Assembly: GCA_964472545.1 (NCBI GenBank)
Contig: CAYYNP010000306.1
Location: forward strand, 1-11,702
Source: CAYYNP01 sp964472545
GTDB lineage: Bacteria > Planctomycetota > Planctomycetia > Pirellulales > Thermoguttaceae
Length of the DNA: 11,702 bases
Direction: 5' to 3'
This document shows, piece after piece, positions 1 through 6,242 of this stretch. The notes beneath the pieces are model-generated. The model made no database searches and was not told where the DNA came from. It saw only the letters and a program-made list of their open reading frames with translations. Made by a program: the position numbers and the translations under genes. The first letter of the stretch is position 1. Every line of letters begins with the position of its first letter.

Positions 1-29
1 TGCCCCAGCGTCTCGTGAAATCTGGGGCA
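1..29. repeat. Hairpin at window edge
   Basis: TGCCCCAG at 1-8 is perfectly complementary to CTGGGGCA at 22-29, with a 13-nt loop. It starts exactly at the window edge, so the stem may extend further and may belong to a terminator or dispersed repeat of the preceding gene. No T-tract follows on the + strand. Confidence 0.45.
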
Positions 30-92
30 CCGCTGCGCTTTGCCACCAGCCACCCCGAAAGCGAAGCACCCGCCACCTCGACAGGAACAACC

Positions 93-121
93 TCGACCGC
101 CCTGAGATGCTGCGGTATACT
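93..121 (+). promoter_or_regulatory. Putative sigma70-type promoter of the first oxidoreductase gene
   Basis: TCGACC at 93-98 (4 of 6 matches to TTGACA) is followed, after a 17-bp spacer, by TATACT at 116-121 (5 of 6 matches to TATAAT). Transcription would start near 128, about 50 bases before the preferred start codon at 181. This is inferred from the sequence pattern alone. Confidence 0.4.
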
Positions 122-180
122 GCCGGCCGTTGCAGCGTGCAACGCACGTGGAAGCGAGAACTCCGCCGAAGGACGCCGCG

Positions 181-1287
181 ATGGACGATTTACGCGACCA
201 GCCGACGCCACCCGCCGCCGGACAGACCGCCGCGGCCCCGGAGTTGCCTTATCGCCCGTGCGACCCGAGGGCCTATCGGCCGCAGATCGGGCTGATCGCG
301 TGTGGCGATATTACCGAGGATCATCTGAAGGCCTATCGCGCCGCCGGATATCGCGTTGCGGCACTGTGCGATCCGGTGCTCGATAGGGCTCGGAAGCGTC
401 GGGCCGAGTTCTATCCGGAGGCCGACGTCTACGGCGACTACCGCGACGTGCTTCGCCGCGACGACGTCGAGGTCGTCGATCTGGCGGCCCATCCCGACCA
501 GCGGGCGACGCTCATCGAGCAATCGCTGTTGGCCGGCAAGCACGTGCTCAGCCAGAAGCCGTTCGTGTTGGATCTGGATTTCGGCCGCCGGATGGTCGAT
601 CTGGCCGATCGGCAGGGCGTCCGCCTGGCGGTCAACCAGAACGGCCGCTGGGCGCCCCACCTCAGCTACATCCGTCAGGCGATCCGCGCGGGCTTGCTGG
701 GCGAAGTGACGGCGGCCCATCTCTCGGTGCATTGGGACCACAGTTGGGTCAAGGGAACCGAATTCGAGAACGTCAAACACCTGATCCTCTACGATTTCGC
801 CATCCACTGGTTTGACATTCTCGGCTGTTTCTTCGCCGAGCGCGTGCCGCGCCGGGTATACGCCTCGACGTGCAGCAGCCCGGCCCAGGACGTTTCGCCG
901 GCGTTACTGGCTCAGGCGACGATCGAGTACGACGACGCCCAGGCGTCGCTAGCCTTCGACGGCCACACGCTCTTCGGCCCGCAGGATCGCACGTTTGTCA
1001 CCGGCACGCTGGGCACGATCACCAGCACCGGTCCGGATCTGAAGCAGCAGACGGTCGCGTTGCACACATCCGACGGTGTCGCCAGCCCCACGCTTGAAGG
1101 CTGCTGGTTTCCCGACGGCTTCCACGGCACGATGGGCGAGTTGCTTCTGGCAATTGAAGAAGACCGCGAGCCGACAAACGGCGCCCGGGCCAACCTCGAC
1201 AGCCTGGCCCTCTGCTTCGCCGCCGTGGCCAGCGCCGAACGTGGCGAACCGGTGGTGCCGGGCAGCGTGCGGACGTCGCCTCAGTAG
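181..1287 (+). CDS. Gfo/Idh/MocA family oxidoreductase, cytosolic
   Basis: Predicted NAD(P)-dependent sugar or polyol dehydrogenase-like protein of 368 residues, a usual length for the superfamily. The N-terminal Rossmann fold begins at IGLIACGDIT (residues 36-45), followed by the ALCDP strand end and the VVDLAAHPDQ turn. The family's EKP motif reads QKP (125-127), keeping the lysine. The C-terminal domain carries DFAIHWFD (205-212), where His209 is the candidate catalytic histidine. There is no signal peptide, so it should act in the cytoplasm. I chose ATG 181 because GAAGGA lies about 8 bases upstream. An in-frame ATG at 130 would add 17 unconserved-looking residues and lacks such a site. 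It stands alone with a plausible promoter at 93-121 and 550 non-coding bases behind it. The substrate cannot be told from sequence. Confidence 0.9.
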   Translation: MDDLRDQPTPPAAGQTAAAPELPYRPCDPRAYRPQIGLIACGDITEDHLKAYRAAGYRVAALCDPVLDRARKRRAEFYPEADVYGDYRDVLRRDDVEVVDLAAHPDQRATLIEQSLLAGKHVLSQKPFVLDLDFGRRMVDLADRQGVRLAVNQNGRWAPHLSYIRQAIRAGLLGEVTAAHLSVHWDHSWVKGTEFENVKHLILYDFAIHWFDILGCFFAERVPRRVYASTCSSPAQDVSPALLAQATIEYDDAQASLAFDGHTLFGPQDRTFVTGTLGTITSTGPDLKQQTVALHTSDGVASPTLEGCWFPDGFHGTMGELLLAIEEDREPTNGARANLDSLALCFAAVASAERGEPVVPGSVRTSPQ

Positions 1288-1732
1288 CTCGGGGACCAGA
1301 GACACGGATAGAGAATAGTTGCCCTGATTTCGGCCGGCGCTCGCTTTGCTCGCCACTTGCATATGCGATGCAACCCATTGTCGCAGAAGGGGTTGCGTCT
1401 GGCAAACTAGTCCTGCCGGTGCATCGTTCGAGCGTGCCGTGAAAAAGAAAGGCCTCCCCGTCCACGTAACCTGTTCGCTGAAAATGGTTTACGGAGACAC
1501 TCGGCGCCGCGGCAGTGTTCAACAATGCGATCGGAGAGTTACGTCCCCCAATTGCCGTCGGCCCGCGCCCGAACCGGTGTGACGGCAACGAGTTAGGATG
1601 TCACGCCGTCGACAGAGATCGTCGTAACTGCGGCCCCCAAGGGGTTGACGGAAGTAGAATTCTCGTGTAATTGCGCTCGCCAAAGCGTGTCGATCCGCAT
1701 GCCGCGCAACGCGACGGCGCTGCCTACGGGCC
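1288..1732. other. Non-coding stretch after the first gene
   Basis: No convincing gene is visible; the short open frames lack ribosome sites and family signatures. One imperfect hairpin pairs GCAACCC (1370-1376) with GGGTTGC (1390-1396), extendable by a T-G and an A-T pair, with a 13-nt loop and no T-tract. TTGACG at 1645-1650 is -35-like, but TAATTG 17 bp downstream is a poor -10, so I do not call a promoter. Confidence 0.5.
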
Positions 1733-1820
1733 TGCCCGGAAACAACTTCGCGGTTTTTCGGGCGAATCATCACACGGAGTGTGATGGCTACCATGAAGCG
1801 GACGAAGTTGTTTCCGGGCA
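1733..1820. repeat. Nested inverted repeat upstream of the caspase-like gene
   Basis: An 18-base arm at 1733-1750 (TGCCCGGAAACAACTTCG) is the exact reverse complement of 1803-1820. The 52-base interior holds a second, nearly concentric hairpin: CATCACAC (1768-1775) pairs with GTGTGATG (1779-1786) around a GGA loop. Outside the arms the pairing continues imperfectly, with CGGG and TCC blocks matching. Possible identities are a miniature inverted-repeat element, a cruciform-forming regulatory site or a structured RNA. No coding capacity is visible. It lies 385 bases before the preferred caspase start. Confidence 0.8.
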
Positions 1821-2204
1821 AGCCCTAAGGGCAGGTGTTATAGTGTGTACACCCTAATGCCGATGGCCGCCGATTCACCGGGGCTTTCCGAGATCGATGC
1901 CAGCGAACGGGCACACCCTCTCGTGGCGTTGCTACCCGTTGGACGCAGCGACAGGACGATTGTGTCGCCGGCGGCCGAACGGCACAATGTCAACGTGGCC
2001 ATGCCGCAGGCCATGGGATTTCGACATCCGCCCGATCCGACGAGCAGAACCGACACCTGGGCGTCCGCTGGGCAGGATGTGGTGTTTTGTAGAGATGCAG
2101 TCATCTTATTTCATCGCAACACGGACGATCTTGCGACTCCGTCGAATGAAGTGGCAGAGCCATTTCCGCAAGATCATCCGTGCCATCCGTCTCGGAGAGC
2201 CTAC
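1821..2204. other. Long leader region of the caspase-like gene
   Basis: This stretch stays open in the frame of the downstream gene from ATG 1845, but I treat it as non-coding. Its translation resembles no family I know, and the conserved caspase start lies at 2205. TATAGT at 1839-1844 is a fair -10 hexamer without a clear -35, and it abuts the palindrome GTGTACAC (1845-1852), which could be an operator. Nothing else is recognisable. Confidence 0.4.
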
Positions 2205-3929
2205 ATGCCAGGTACGTCCCCTGTCTACAACCGTAGCCATGCATTGGTGATTGGCATTGACGATTACAACTGTCTATCGCCACTTGGTTACGCCGTAAAC
2301 GACGCTCAAGCTGTTGCTGGAGTGTTACGCACGAAATTCGCGTTCGCGCAGGATGATGTTCACGTTCTCTTGAACGCGGACGCAAGCCGCTCGGAGATCC
2401 ACAAGGCGTTCTTAGGTTTCTCTGGGGACGCCACGCACGTGGACGACCGTCTGTTTGTCTTTTTTGCCGGGCACGGACATACCGCAAGGTCGAGACGCGG
2501 CGACGTTGGCTACCTTGTCCCGCACGATGGCGACCTGGATGATCTCTCTACGTTGATCCGCTGGGATACGCTGACTCGTGATGCTGAACTGATCGATGCT
2601 AAACACATCCTGTTCGTAATGGATGCTTGCTACGGTGGCCTTGCAATCACACGGGCGATAAGGCCCGGATCCCTTCGCTTTCTCAAAGACATGTTGCAGC
2701 GAACCGCACGGCAAGTGCTCACTGCGGGCAAAGCTGATGAAGTTGTAGCAGACCTCGGTGGGCCCCGCCCGGACCATTCAGTCTTCACCGGCCATCTTCT
2801 TGACGCGCTCGATGGTGCAGCGGCTAAGGGCGGGATAGTCACTGCGAACGCGGTGATGGCGTACGTCTATCAGCAGGTCGGTGCCGATGATGGCTCGCAA
2901 CAGACGCCACATTATGGATACCTGAATGGTGACGGGGACTTCATCTTTAATCCGCCGGCGCTTGACGACATCGACACCAGTGAAACGAAAGACGAAGACA
3001 CACTAATCGCGATTCCCGGCGCCAGTTTGCCCACTGACGGAGATCAGCCGCCATCCTTGGTTGATCGCGCAAAAGCACTGGTTGCCAACGCCGATGATCG
3101 CATCAAACTGCACGAGCTTGTTGTTCAAGAGACTCGCAAGGTGCTTGCCAGGGTTTCCCCCGATGCATTCAAGGTCCAAGGCACGTGGTCGAAAGAGGAG
3201 TTTGCCGAACGGGTCGCCAAGTACAACGCGTTCACTGAAGATCTGCGTGCGGTACAGATGCTGCTCGGATTCTGGGGCACGGACTCACACCACGACATTA
3301 TTGCGTTGCCAGCAAAGCGCCTTGCCGAACAAGTCACACTTGGCTCTGGCCTGACAGTGTGGCTGACATTGCGCTGGTATCCCGTACTCTTGCTCACATA
3401 CTCTTGTGGCCTCGGAACTGTGTCGTCTGGACGGTACTCCAATCTGCTGGTTCTGCTTCGGTCCCAAATCCCTGATGAGCGGCAACGCGGCGGCACTGCC
3501 ACAGCCACCATCATGCAGTCGTTGTTCGACGAAGTCGTTGCGATCCAGGATGCATTCAAGACCCTACCCGGTCACGAACGCCAGTATGTACCCATGAGCG
3601 AGTACTTGTTCAAAGAACTGCAGCCGCTTGCGGACGACGTGCTCTTCGTTGGCAGTGATTACGAGCCACAATTCGATCGTCTGGAAATGCTGATCTGCCT
3701 CGAATGTGCGTTCGCCAACGGTGGTTGGGGCCCTATTGGTCGGTTTGGGTGGAAACACAAGCATCACCAACGCGCGGCAAGTCCGTTTGACGCGCTAATC
3801 GCCGAAGCAGAACAGGCAGGAAACAGTTGGGCGCCGCTCCAAGGTGGCTTCTTCTCCGGTTCAATCGACAAGTTCAAAGACACCGTCAGAGAATTCAAGC
3901 CGACGATTGATGGACTGAATTGGTTTTGA
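2205..3929 (+). CDS. Caspase-like (peptidase C14) protein with a large C-terminal domain
   Basis: A 574-residue protein with an N-terminal caspase-fold cysteine protease domain (about residues 8-250). It opens with YNRSHALVIGIDDYN. The catalytic His90 sits in FVFFAGHGH and the nucleophile Cys142 in VMDACYGG, so the dyad is intact. GYLVP, VLTAGKADE and HSVFTGHLLDALDG are also typical. A linker rich in acidic residues (251-285) leads to a C-terminal region of about 290 residues. That region has a hydrophobic block (RWYPVLLLTYSCG, 390-402) and an FDRLEMLICLE...GWGPIGRFGWK block (490-517). From memory, it resembles a domain at the C-termini of proteins with other effector modules in predicted conflict systems; this is not certain. 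I chose ATG 2205 for its GGAG at 2194-2197 and the family-typical N-terminus; ATG 1845 in frame is less likely. No partner gene adjoins it, and its base composition is lower in GC than its neighbours. Its role may be regulated proteolysis or defence. Confidence 0.9.
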   Translation: MPGTSPVYNRSHALVIGIDDYNCLSPLGYAVNDAQAVAGVLRTKFAFAQDDVHVLLNADASRSEIHKAFLGFSGDATHVDDRLFVFFAGHGHTARSRRGDVGYLVPHDGDLDDLSTLIRWDTLTRDAELIDAKHILFVMDACYGGLAITRAIRPGSLRFLKDMLQRTARQVLTAGKADEVVADLGGPRPDHSVFTGHLLDALDGAAAKGGIVTANAVMAYVYQQVGADDGSQQTPHYGYLNGDGDFIFNPPALDDIDTSETKDEDTLIAIPGASLPTDGDQPPSLVDRAKALVANADDRIKLHELVVQETRKVLARVSPDAFKVQGTWSKEEFAERVAKYNAFTEDLRAVQMLLGFWGTDSHHDIIALPAKRLAEQVTLGSGLTVWLTLRWYPVLLLTYSCGLGTVSSGRYSNLLVLLRSQIPDERQRGGTATATIMQSLFDEVVAIQDAFKTLPGHERQYVPMSEYLFKELQPLADDVLFVGSDYEPQFDRLEMLICLECAFANGGWGPIGRFGWKHKHHQRAASPFDALIAEAEQAGNSWAPLQGGFFSGSIDKFKDTVREFKPTIDGLNWF

Positions 3930-3953
3930 TCTGCAGACCCATGTGCGGGGTGG

Positions 3954-4016
3954 CCCGGACACTCTTGCAGAGAGAACCTGCCCGTACGAGGAGGCTCTTT
4001 CGCAAGAGTGTCCGGG
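3954..4016. repeat. Inverted repeat just after the caspase-like gene
   Basis: CCCGGACACTCTTGC (3954-3968) is the exact reverse complement of 4002-4016, enclosing 33 bases in which AGAGAG and CTCTTT extend the pairing imperfectly. It begins 25 bases after the stop codon. It could act as a transcription terminator, but no T-tract follows on the + strand. Its outer bases, CCCGGAnAC, match the outer bases of the inverted repeat at 1733-1820. Confidence 0.75.
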
Positions 4017-4160
4017 TGGCGCCGCCACAGCAGACGCGGCGATGGACCACTGATCAACTCGTTACTGTGCAACGCCGACACTTCTCCGACATCGCGGAAG
4101 AAATGGCAACACGTGATGCGAACAAGCGTCGGGCCAACCACCGTTCATCCGTCGAATCAT

Positions 4161-4183
4161 CGGTGAGTATGGCCTTCGGCCAA
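4161..4183. repeat. Direct repeat, left copy, flanking the structured element
   Basis: AGTATGGCCTTCGGCCAA at 4166-4183 recurs exactly at 4367-4384. Both are preceded by CGGTGA, with one extra A in the right copy. Each copy contains a small hairpin, TGGCC-TTC-GGCCA. The pair brackets copy A of the 116-bp structured element. Confidence 0.7.
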
Positions 4184-4220
4184 AGCGGTGGAGGCTGTTC
4201 TCGGTCCCTACGGCGTGCAA

Positions 4221-4336
4221 GCAATCGCCCAACCCGTCAAGAGCCGTTCGTAGTGACCGCATTCATGCGGTCTTTCGCGGGATTTCGCGGTACGGCCCCG
4301 ATGAATCGGGGCACTACGAACGGGTTGGGCGAATGC
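4221..4336. repeat. 116-bp structured dispersed repeat, copy A
   Basis: Copy A matches 7423-7538 without gaps, with 5 substitutions in 116 bases. The right arm (4312-4336) pairs with a left arm split by a 10-nt bulge (4221-4235 and 4246-4255; bulge 4236-4245). In this copy one A-A mismatch interrupts the outer part. Inside are two hairpins: GACCGC-ATTCAT-GCGGTC at 4255-4272 and GCCCCG-ATGAAT-CGGGGC at 4295-4312, separated by 22 nt that include a repeated TTTCGCGG. The two 6-nt loops are exact reverse complements. The copy lies between convergent genes. It could be a REP- or MITE-like mobile repeat or a structured RNA. No nearby transposase was seen. Confidence 0.85.
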
Positions 4337-4360
4337 TCACTACGGCGTTGCCGCAGGCTA

Positions 4361-4384
4361 CGGTGAAGTATGGCCTTCGGCCAA
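4361..4384. repeat. Direct repeat, right copy, flanking the structured element
   Basis: This is the second copy of the 18-base sequence at 4166-4183, shifted by 201 bases, with the same small TGGCC-TTC-GGCCA hairpin. It begins 24 bases past the right end of copy A. Confidence 0.7.
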
Positions 4385-4462
4385 GATCACCGAGTGACAC
4401 ACGCGCAGCTCACCCCGGCCGCCGATGCCGCGTGTCTTTGTAGGCGTCGCTGGCTCGACGGT

Positions 4463-4514
4463 GTCGGGAACATTGCCCGACTTGCGGAGGATCCGCCCCA
4501 GCCAAGGTCTTGGC
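4463..4514. other. Two short hairpins downstream of the Tat-signal oxidoreductase gene
   Basis: GTCGGG (4463-4468) pairs with CCCGAC (4476-4481) around a 7-nt loop, and GCCAAG (4501-4506) pairs with CTTGGC (4509-4514). On the minus strand they follow the stop of the oxidoreductase gene by about 37-88 bases. The 10-base palindrome GGCCGCGGCC (4541-4550) directly abuts that stop. These may help end transcription, but no T-tract is present, so an intrinsic terminator is not claimed. Confidence 0.35.
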
Positions 4515-4550
4515 GACTTCGTTTGCAGGGCGCATGCCCCGGCCGCGGCC

Positions 4551-5858
4551 CTACAGCGTCCAACCCTCGCGATACTCGCGGCGGATGAACTGATCGGCCT
4601 CGGGGCAGTCGACCGCCTTGAGGTTGGCCGGGTCCCATTTGAGCTTCTTGCCCACCCGATAGGCCACGTTGCCCAGCAGGTTGTGCTCGATCAGCATCCC
4701 GGAGTAGTCGAAGTTGCAGGTGGTTGGCTCGCCCGTCTTGCAGGCGTGGATCCACTCCCGGTGATGTCCGAGCGACTTCGGGATCGACGGGGCGGGCCGC
4801 TCGAAGTCCTTGAACTTGTCTTCCGGCAGGAGAAGATGCTTGCCGTAATCGGCCAGCAGCATGCCCTTGTCGCCCTTGAACAGCACGCCGAGGCCCCACT
4901 TGGTCAGGTCGAGGCCCTCGGGCGATTCGGGCCGCTTGACGCCGTCGTACCAGGTGAGCTTCACGGCCGCACGCTCGTCGGTGGCCGGATGCTCCCAGTT
5001 GATGACCATCCACTTGGCGTTGGTATGCGGCGAGGCGGGCGTGGGATCGCCGTGGGCCTCGATCGTCGTCGGCTGACGCAGCTTCAGCGCCCAGAAGGGC
5101 AGATCGATCACGTGGCTGCCCATGTCGCCCAGCGTGCCGTTGCCGAAGTCCCACCAGCGGTTCCAGACCAGATTGCCCGGCATGTACGACTTGTTGTACG
5201 GCCGGAACGGTGCCGGGCCGAGCCACAGGTCCCAATGGAGGTTTTCGGGAACGGGATGCTCGCCCTGGGGCAAGCCGCCGCCGGGTCCGTGACGTCCACA
5301 CCAGGCGTGGGCTTCGCGAACTTCGCCGATGGCCTTCGACTGGATCAGCTCGACCACCCGGCGGTAGTTTTCCCCGGCGTGGATCTGCGTGCCCATCTGC
5401 GTGGCCACCTTGTCCTTGTTGGCCACGTAGGTCTCGCGGACCGTGCGGGCTTCGTGTACGGAATGGGCCAGCGGCTTTTCGCAGTAGACGCTGATGCCGC
5501 GCTTGATGGCCCAGTTGCTGGCCAGGGCGTGGACCTGGTCGGCCGTGCTGACGGTCACCGCGTCGAGGTCTTTTCGGTCGAGCATCCTCCGCCAGTCGAC
5601 GTAGGTCTCGGCCTTCGGGTGGACTTTCTTGGCGGCGGCCAGGTAGGTTTCGTCGATGTCGCACAGGGCCACGATGTTCTCGCCGGCCACGGCGTTCATA
5701 TTCGAGCGGCCGCGATGGTTCACGCCGATGATGCCCACGTTGAGCTTCTCGTTGGGCGACTCGCTCTCGGCCGCCGACGACCGGCCGGCCACCCAAACAC
5801 CGGCTCCGGCGACGGCGGATCTCTTGAGAAACTCACGACGACTGGTCTGCTGGCTCAT
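4551..5858 (-). CDS. Gfo/Idh/MocA family oxidoreductase with Tat signal
   Basis: A 435-residue predicted exported NAD(P)-dependent oxidoreductase. Residues 6-24 form a twin-arginine signal (SRREFLKRSAVAGAGVW), implying folded export across the cytoplasmic membrane with cofactor bound. The Rossmann motif GIIGVNHRG is at 42-50, CDIDE at 66-70, and the hallmark EKP at 127-129. The C-terminal domain has GDMGSHVIDLPFW (244-256), with His249 as candidate catalytic residue. The protein ends in REYREGWTL, an ending I recall from planctomycete members. The start is well supported: AAGGAG lies 7 bases upstream of the ATG. Such proteins are greatly expanded in planctomycetes and are generally linked to degradation of complex sugars; the substrate here is unknown. 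A promoter with a perfect TTGACA sits about 65-95 bases upstream. Confidence 0.95.
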   Translation of the reverse strand: MSQQTSRREFLKRSAVAGAGVWVAGRSSAAESESPNEKLNVGIIGVNHRGRSNMNAVAGENIVALCDIDETYLAAAKKVHPKAETYVDWRRMLDRKDLDAVTVSTADQVHALASNWAIKRGISVYCEKPLAHSVHEARTVRETYVANKDKVATQMGTQIHAGENYRRVVELIQSKAIGEVREAHAWCGRHGPGGGLPQGEHPVPENLHWDLWLGPAPFRPYNKSYMPGNLVWNRWWDFGNGTLGDMGSHVIDLPFWALKLRQPTTIEAHGDPTPASPHTNAKWMVINWEHPATDERAAVKLTWYDGVKRPESPEGLDLTKWGLGVLFKGDKGMLLADYGKHLLLPEDKFKDFERPAPSIPKSLGHHREWIHACKTGEPTTCNFDYSGMLIEHNLLGNVAYRVGKKLKWDPANLKAVDCPEADQFIRREYREGWTL

Positions 5859-5892
5859 CGCTGGACTCCTTTTGGCGGGTGGTTTGGGGAAA

Positions 5893-6061
5893 GGGGCGGG
5901 CCGTGCTGGTGGCCGCGCGATTCAGAGTAGCCGGTCGCGGTGTGGGTGTCAAGTTTTGAGAAAGCGCGGTGAAGAGGTGGGGGGGCCGTGGGGGGGGCGG
6001 CGCGTTTCAGAGTCGCCGGTCGGGGTGGGGGTGCCTAGTTTTGTGAATGGGCGGTGAAGTG
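5893..6061. repeat. Imperfect tandem duplication of about 85 bp
   Basis: Two adjacent units with a period of 85-86 bases share a series of blocks in the same order: GGGCCGTG, CGCG.TTCAGAGT, GCCGGTCG.GGTG, AGTTTTG and GGTGAAG. The first unit runs from about 5893 and the second from about 5979. The second is richer in G runs, with seven G at 5979-5985 and eight G at 5990-5997, and could form a G-quadruplex on the + strand. The first unit carries the probable promoter of the minus-strand oxidoreductase gene. Confidence 0.65.
5924..5952 (-). promoter_or_regulatory. Probable promoter of the Tat-signal oxidoreductase gene
   Basis: Read on the minus strand, a perfect -35 TTGACA (5947-5952) is separated by exactly 17 bases from TACTCT (5924-5929). 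The -10 is weak, with 3 of 6 matches, but the spacing is ideal. Transcription would start near 5917 and give a leader of about 58 bases before the AAGGAG site. The matching positions in the neighbouring repeat unit have decayed to TAGGCA and GACTCT. Confidence 0.45.
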
Positions 6062-6115
6062 GGGCGGGGGTGAGGGGGTGAAGAGGTGACGTTGGGTCGT
6101 TCGGCGACGGTCGAA

Positions 6116-6179
6116 CGTTTAGCCGTCGCCGGCACGGCGACGAGAATCGTTTAGCCGTCGGCGGCACGGCGACGAGAAG
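6116..6179. repeat. Two tandem 32-bp palindromic repeats
   Basis: Units 6116-6147 and 6148-6179 are 30 of 32 identical. Each starts with CGTTTAGCCGTCG and ends with CGGCGACGAGAA. In the first unit GTCGCCG (6125-6131) pairs with CGGCGAC (6135-6141) around a 3-nt loop. The array lies 64-127 bases downstream of the response-regulator stop, on the minus strand. REP-like palindromic repeats in gene tails are the closest analogy; a terminator role is possible but no T-tract is present. Confidence 0.75.
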
Positions 6180-6242
6180 CAGCGCAGAGCGACACGCGAC
6201 ACGGAACCGCCCCCCCGCCAAGAAACGGCCGCGTAAGCCCCG

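Noticed and set aside
1845..2204. N-terminal extension of the caspase-like protein by 120 residues
   Set aside because: The frame is open, but the extension shows no recognisable domain, while ATG 2205 has a GGAG at good distance and gives the usual N-terminus just before the first caspase strand.
3920..4366. A 148-codon open frame after the caspase-like gene
   Set aside because: Its second half is a translation of the 116-bp repeat (a similar peptide is produced at copy B), the first half has no motifs, and there is no ribosome site.
4387..5796. A 469-codon open frame on the minus strand
   Set aside because: It overlaps the oxidoreductase gene in another frame and is Arg/Gly/Pro-rich with no motifs, typical of GC-rich shadow frames.
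4425..5930. A 501-codon open frame on the + strand
   Set aside because: It lies antisense to the well-supported Tat-signal oxidoreductase gene, and its translation is a low-complexity Val/Gly/Arg/Leu mix without family motifs. It is a codon-bias shadow.
5893..6179. CRISPR-like array from the consecutive repeats
   Set aside because: There are only two units of each kind, no spacer-repeat alternation and no cas genes.
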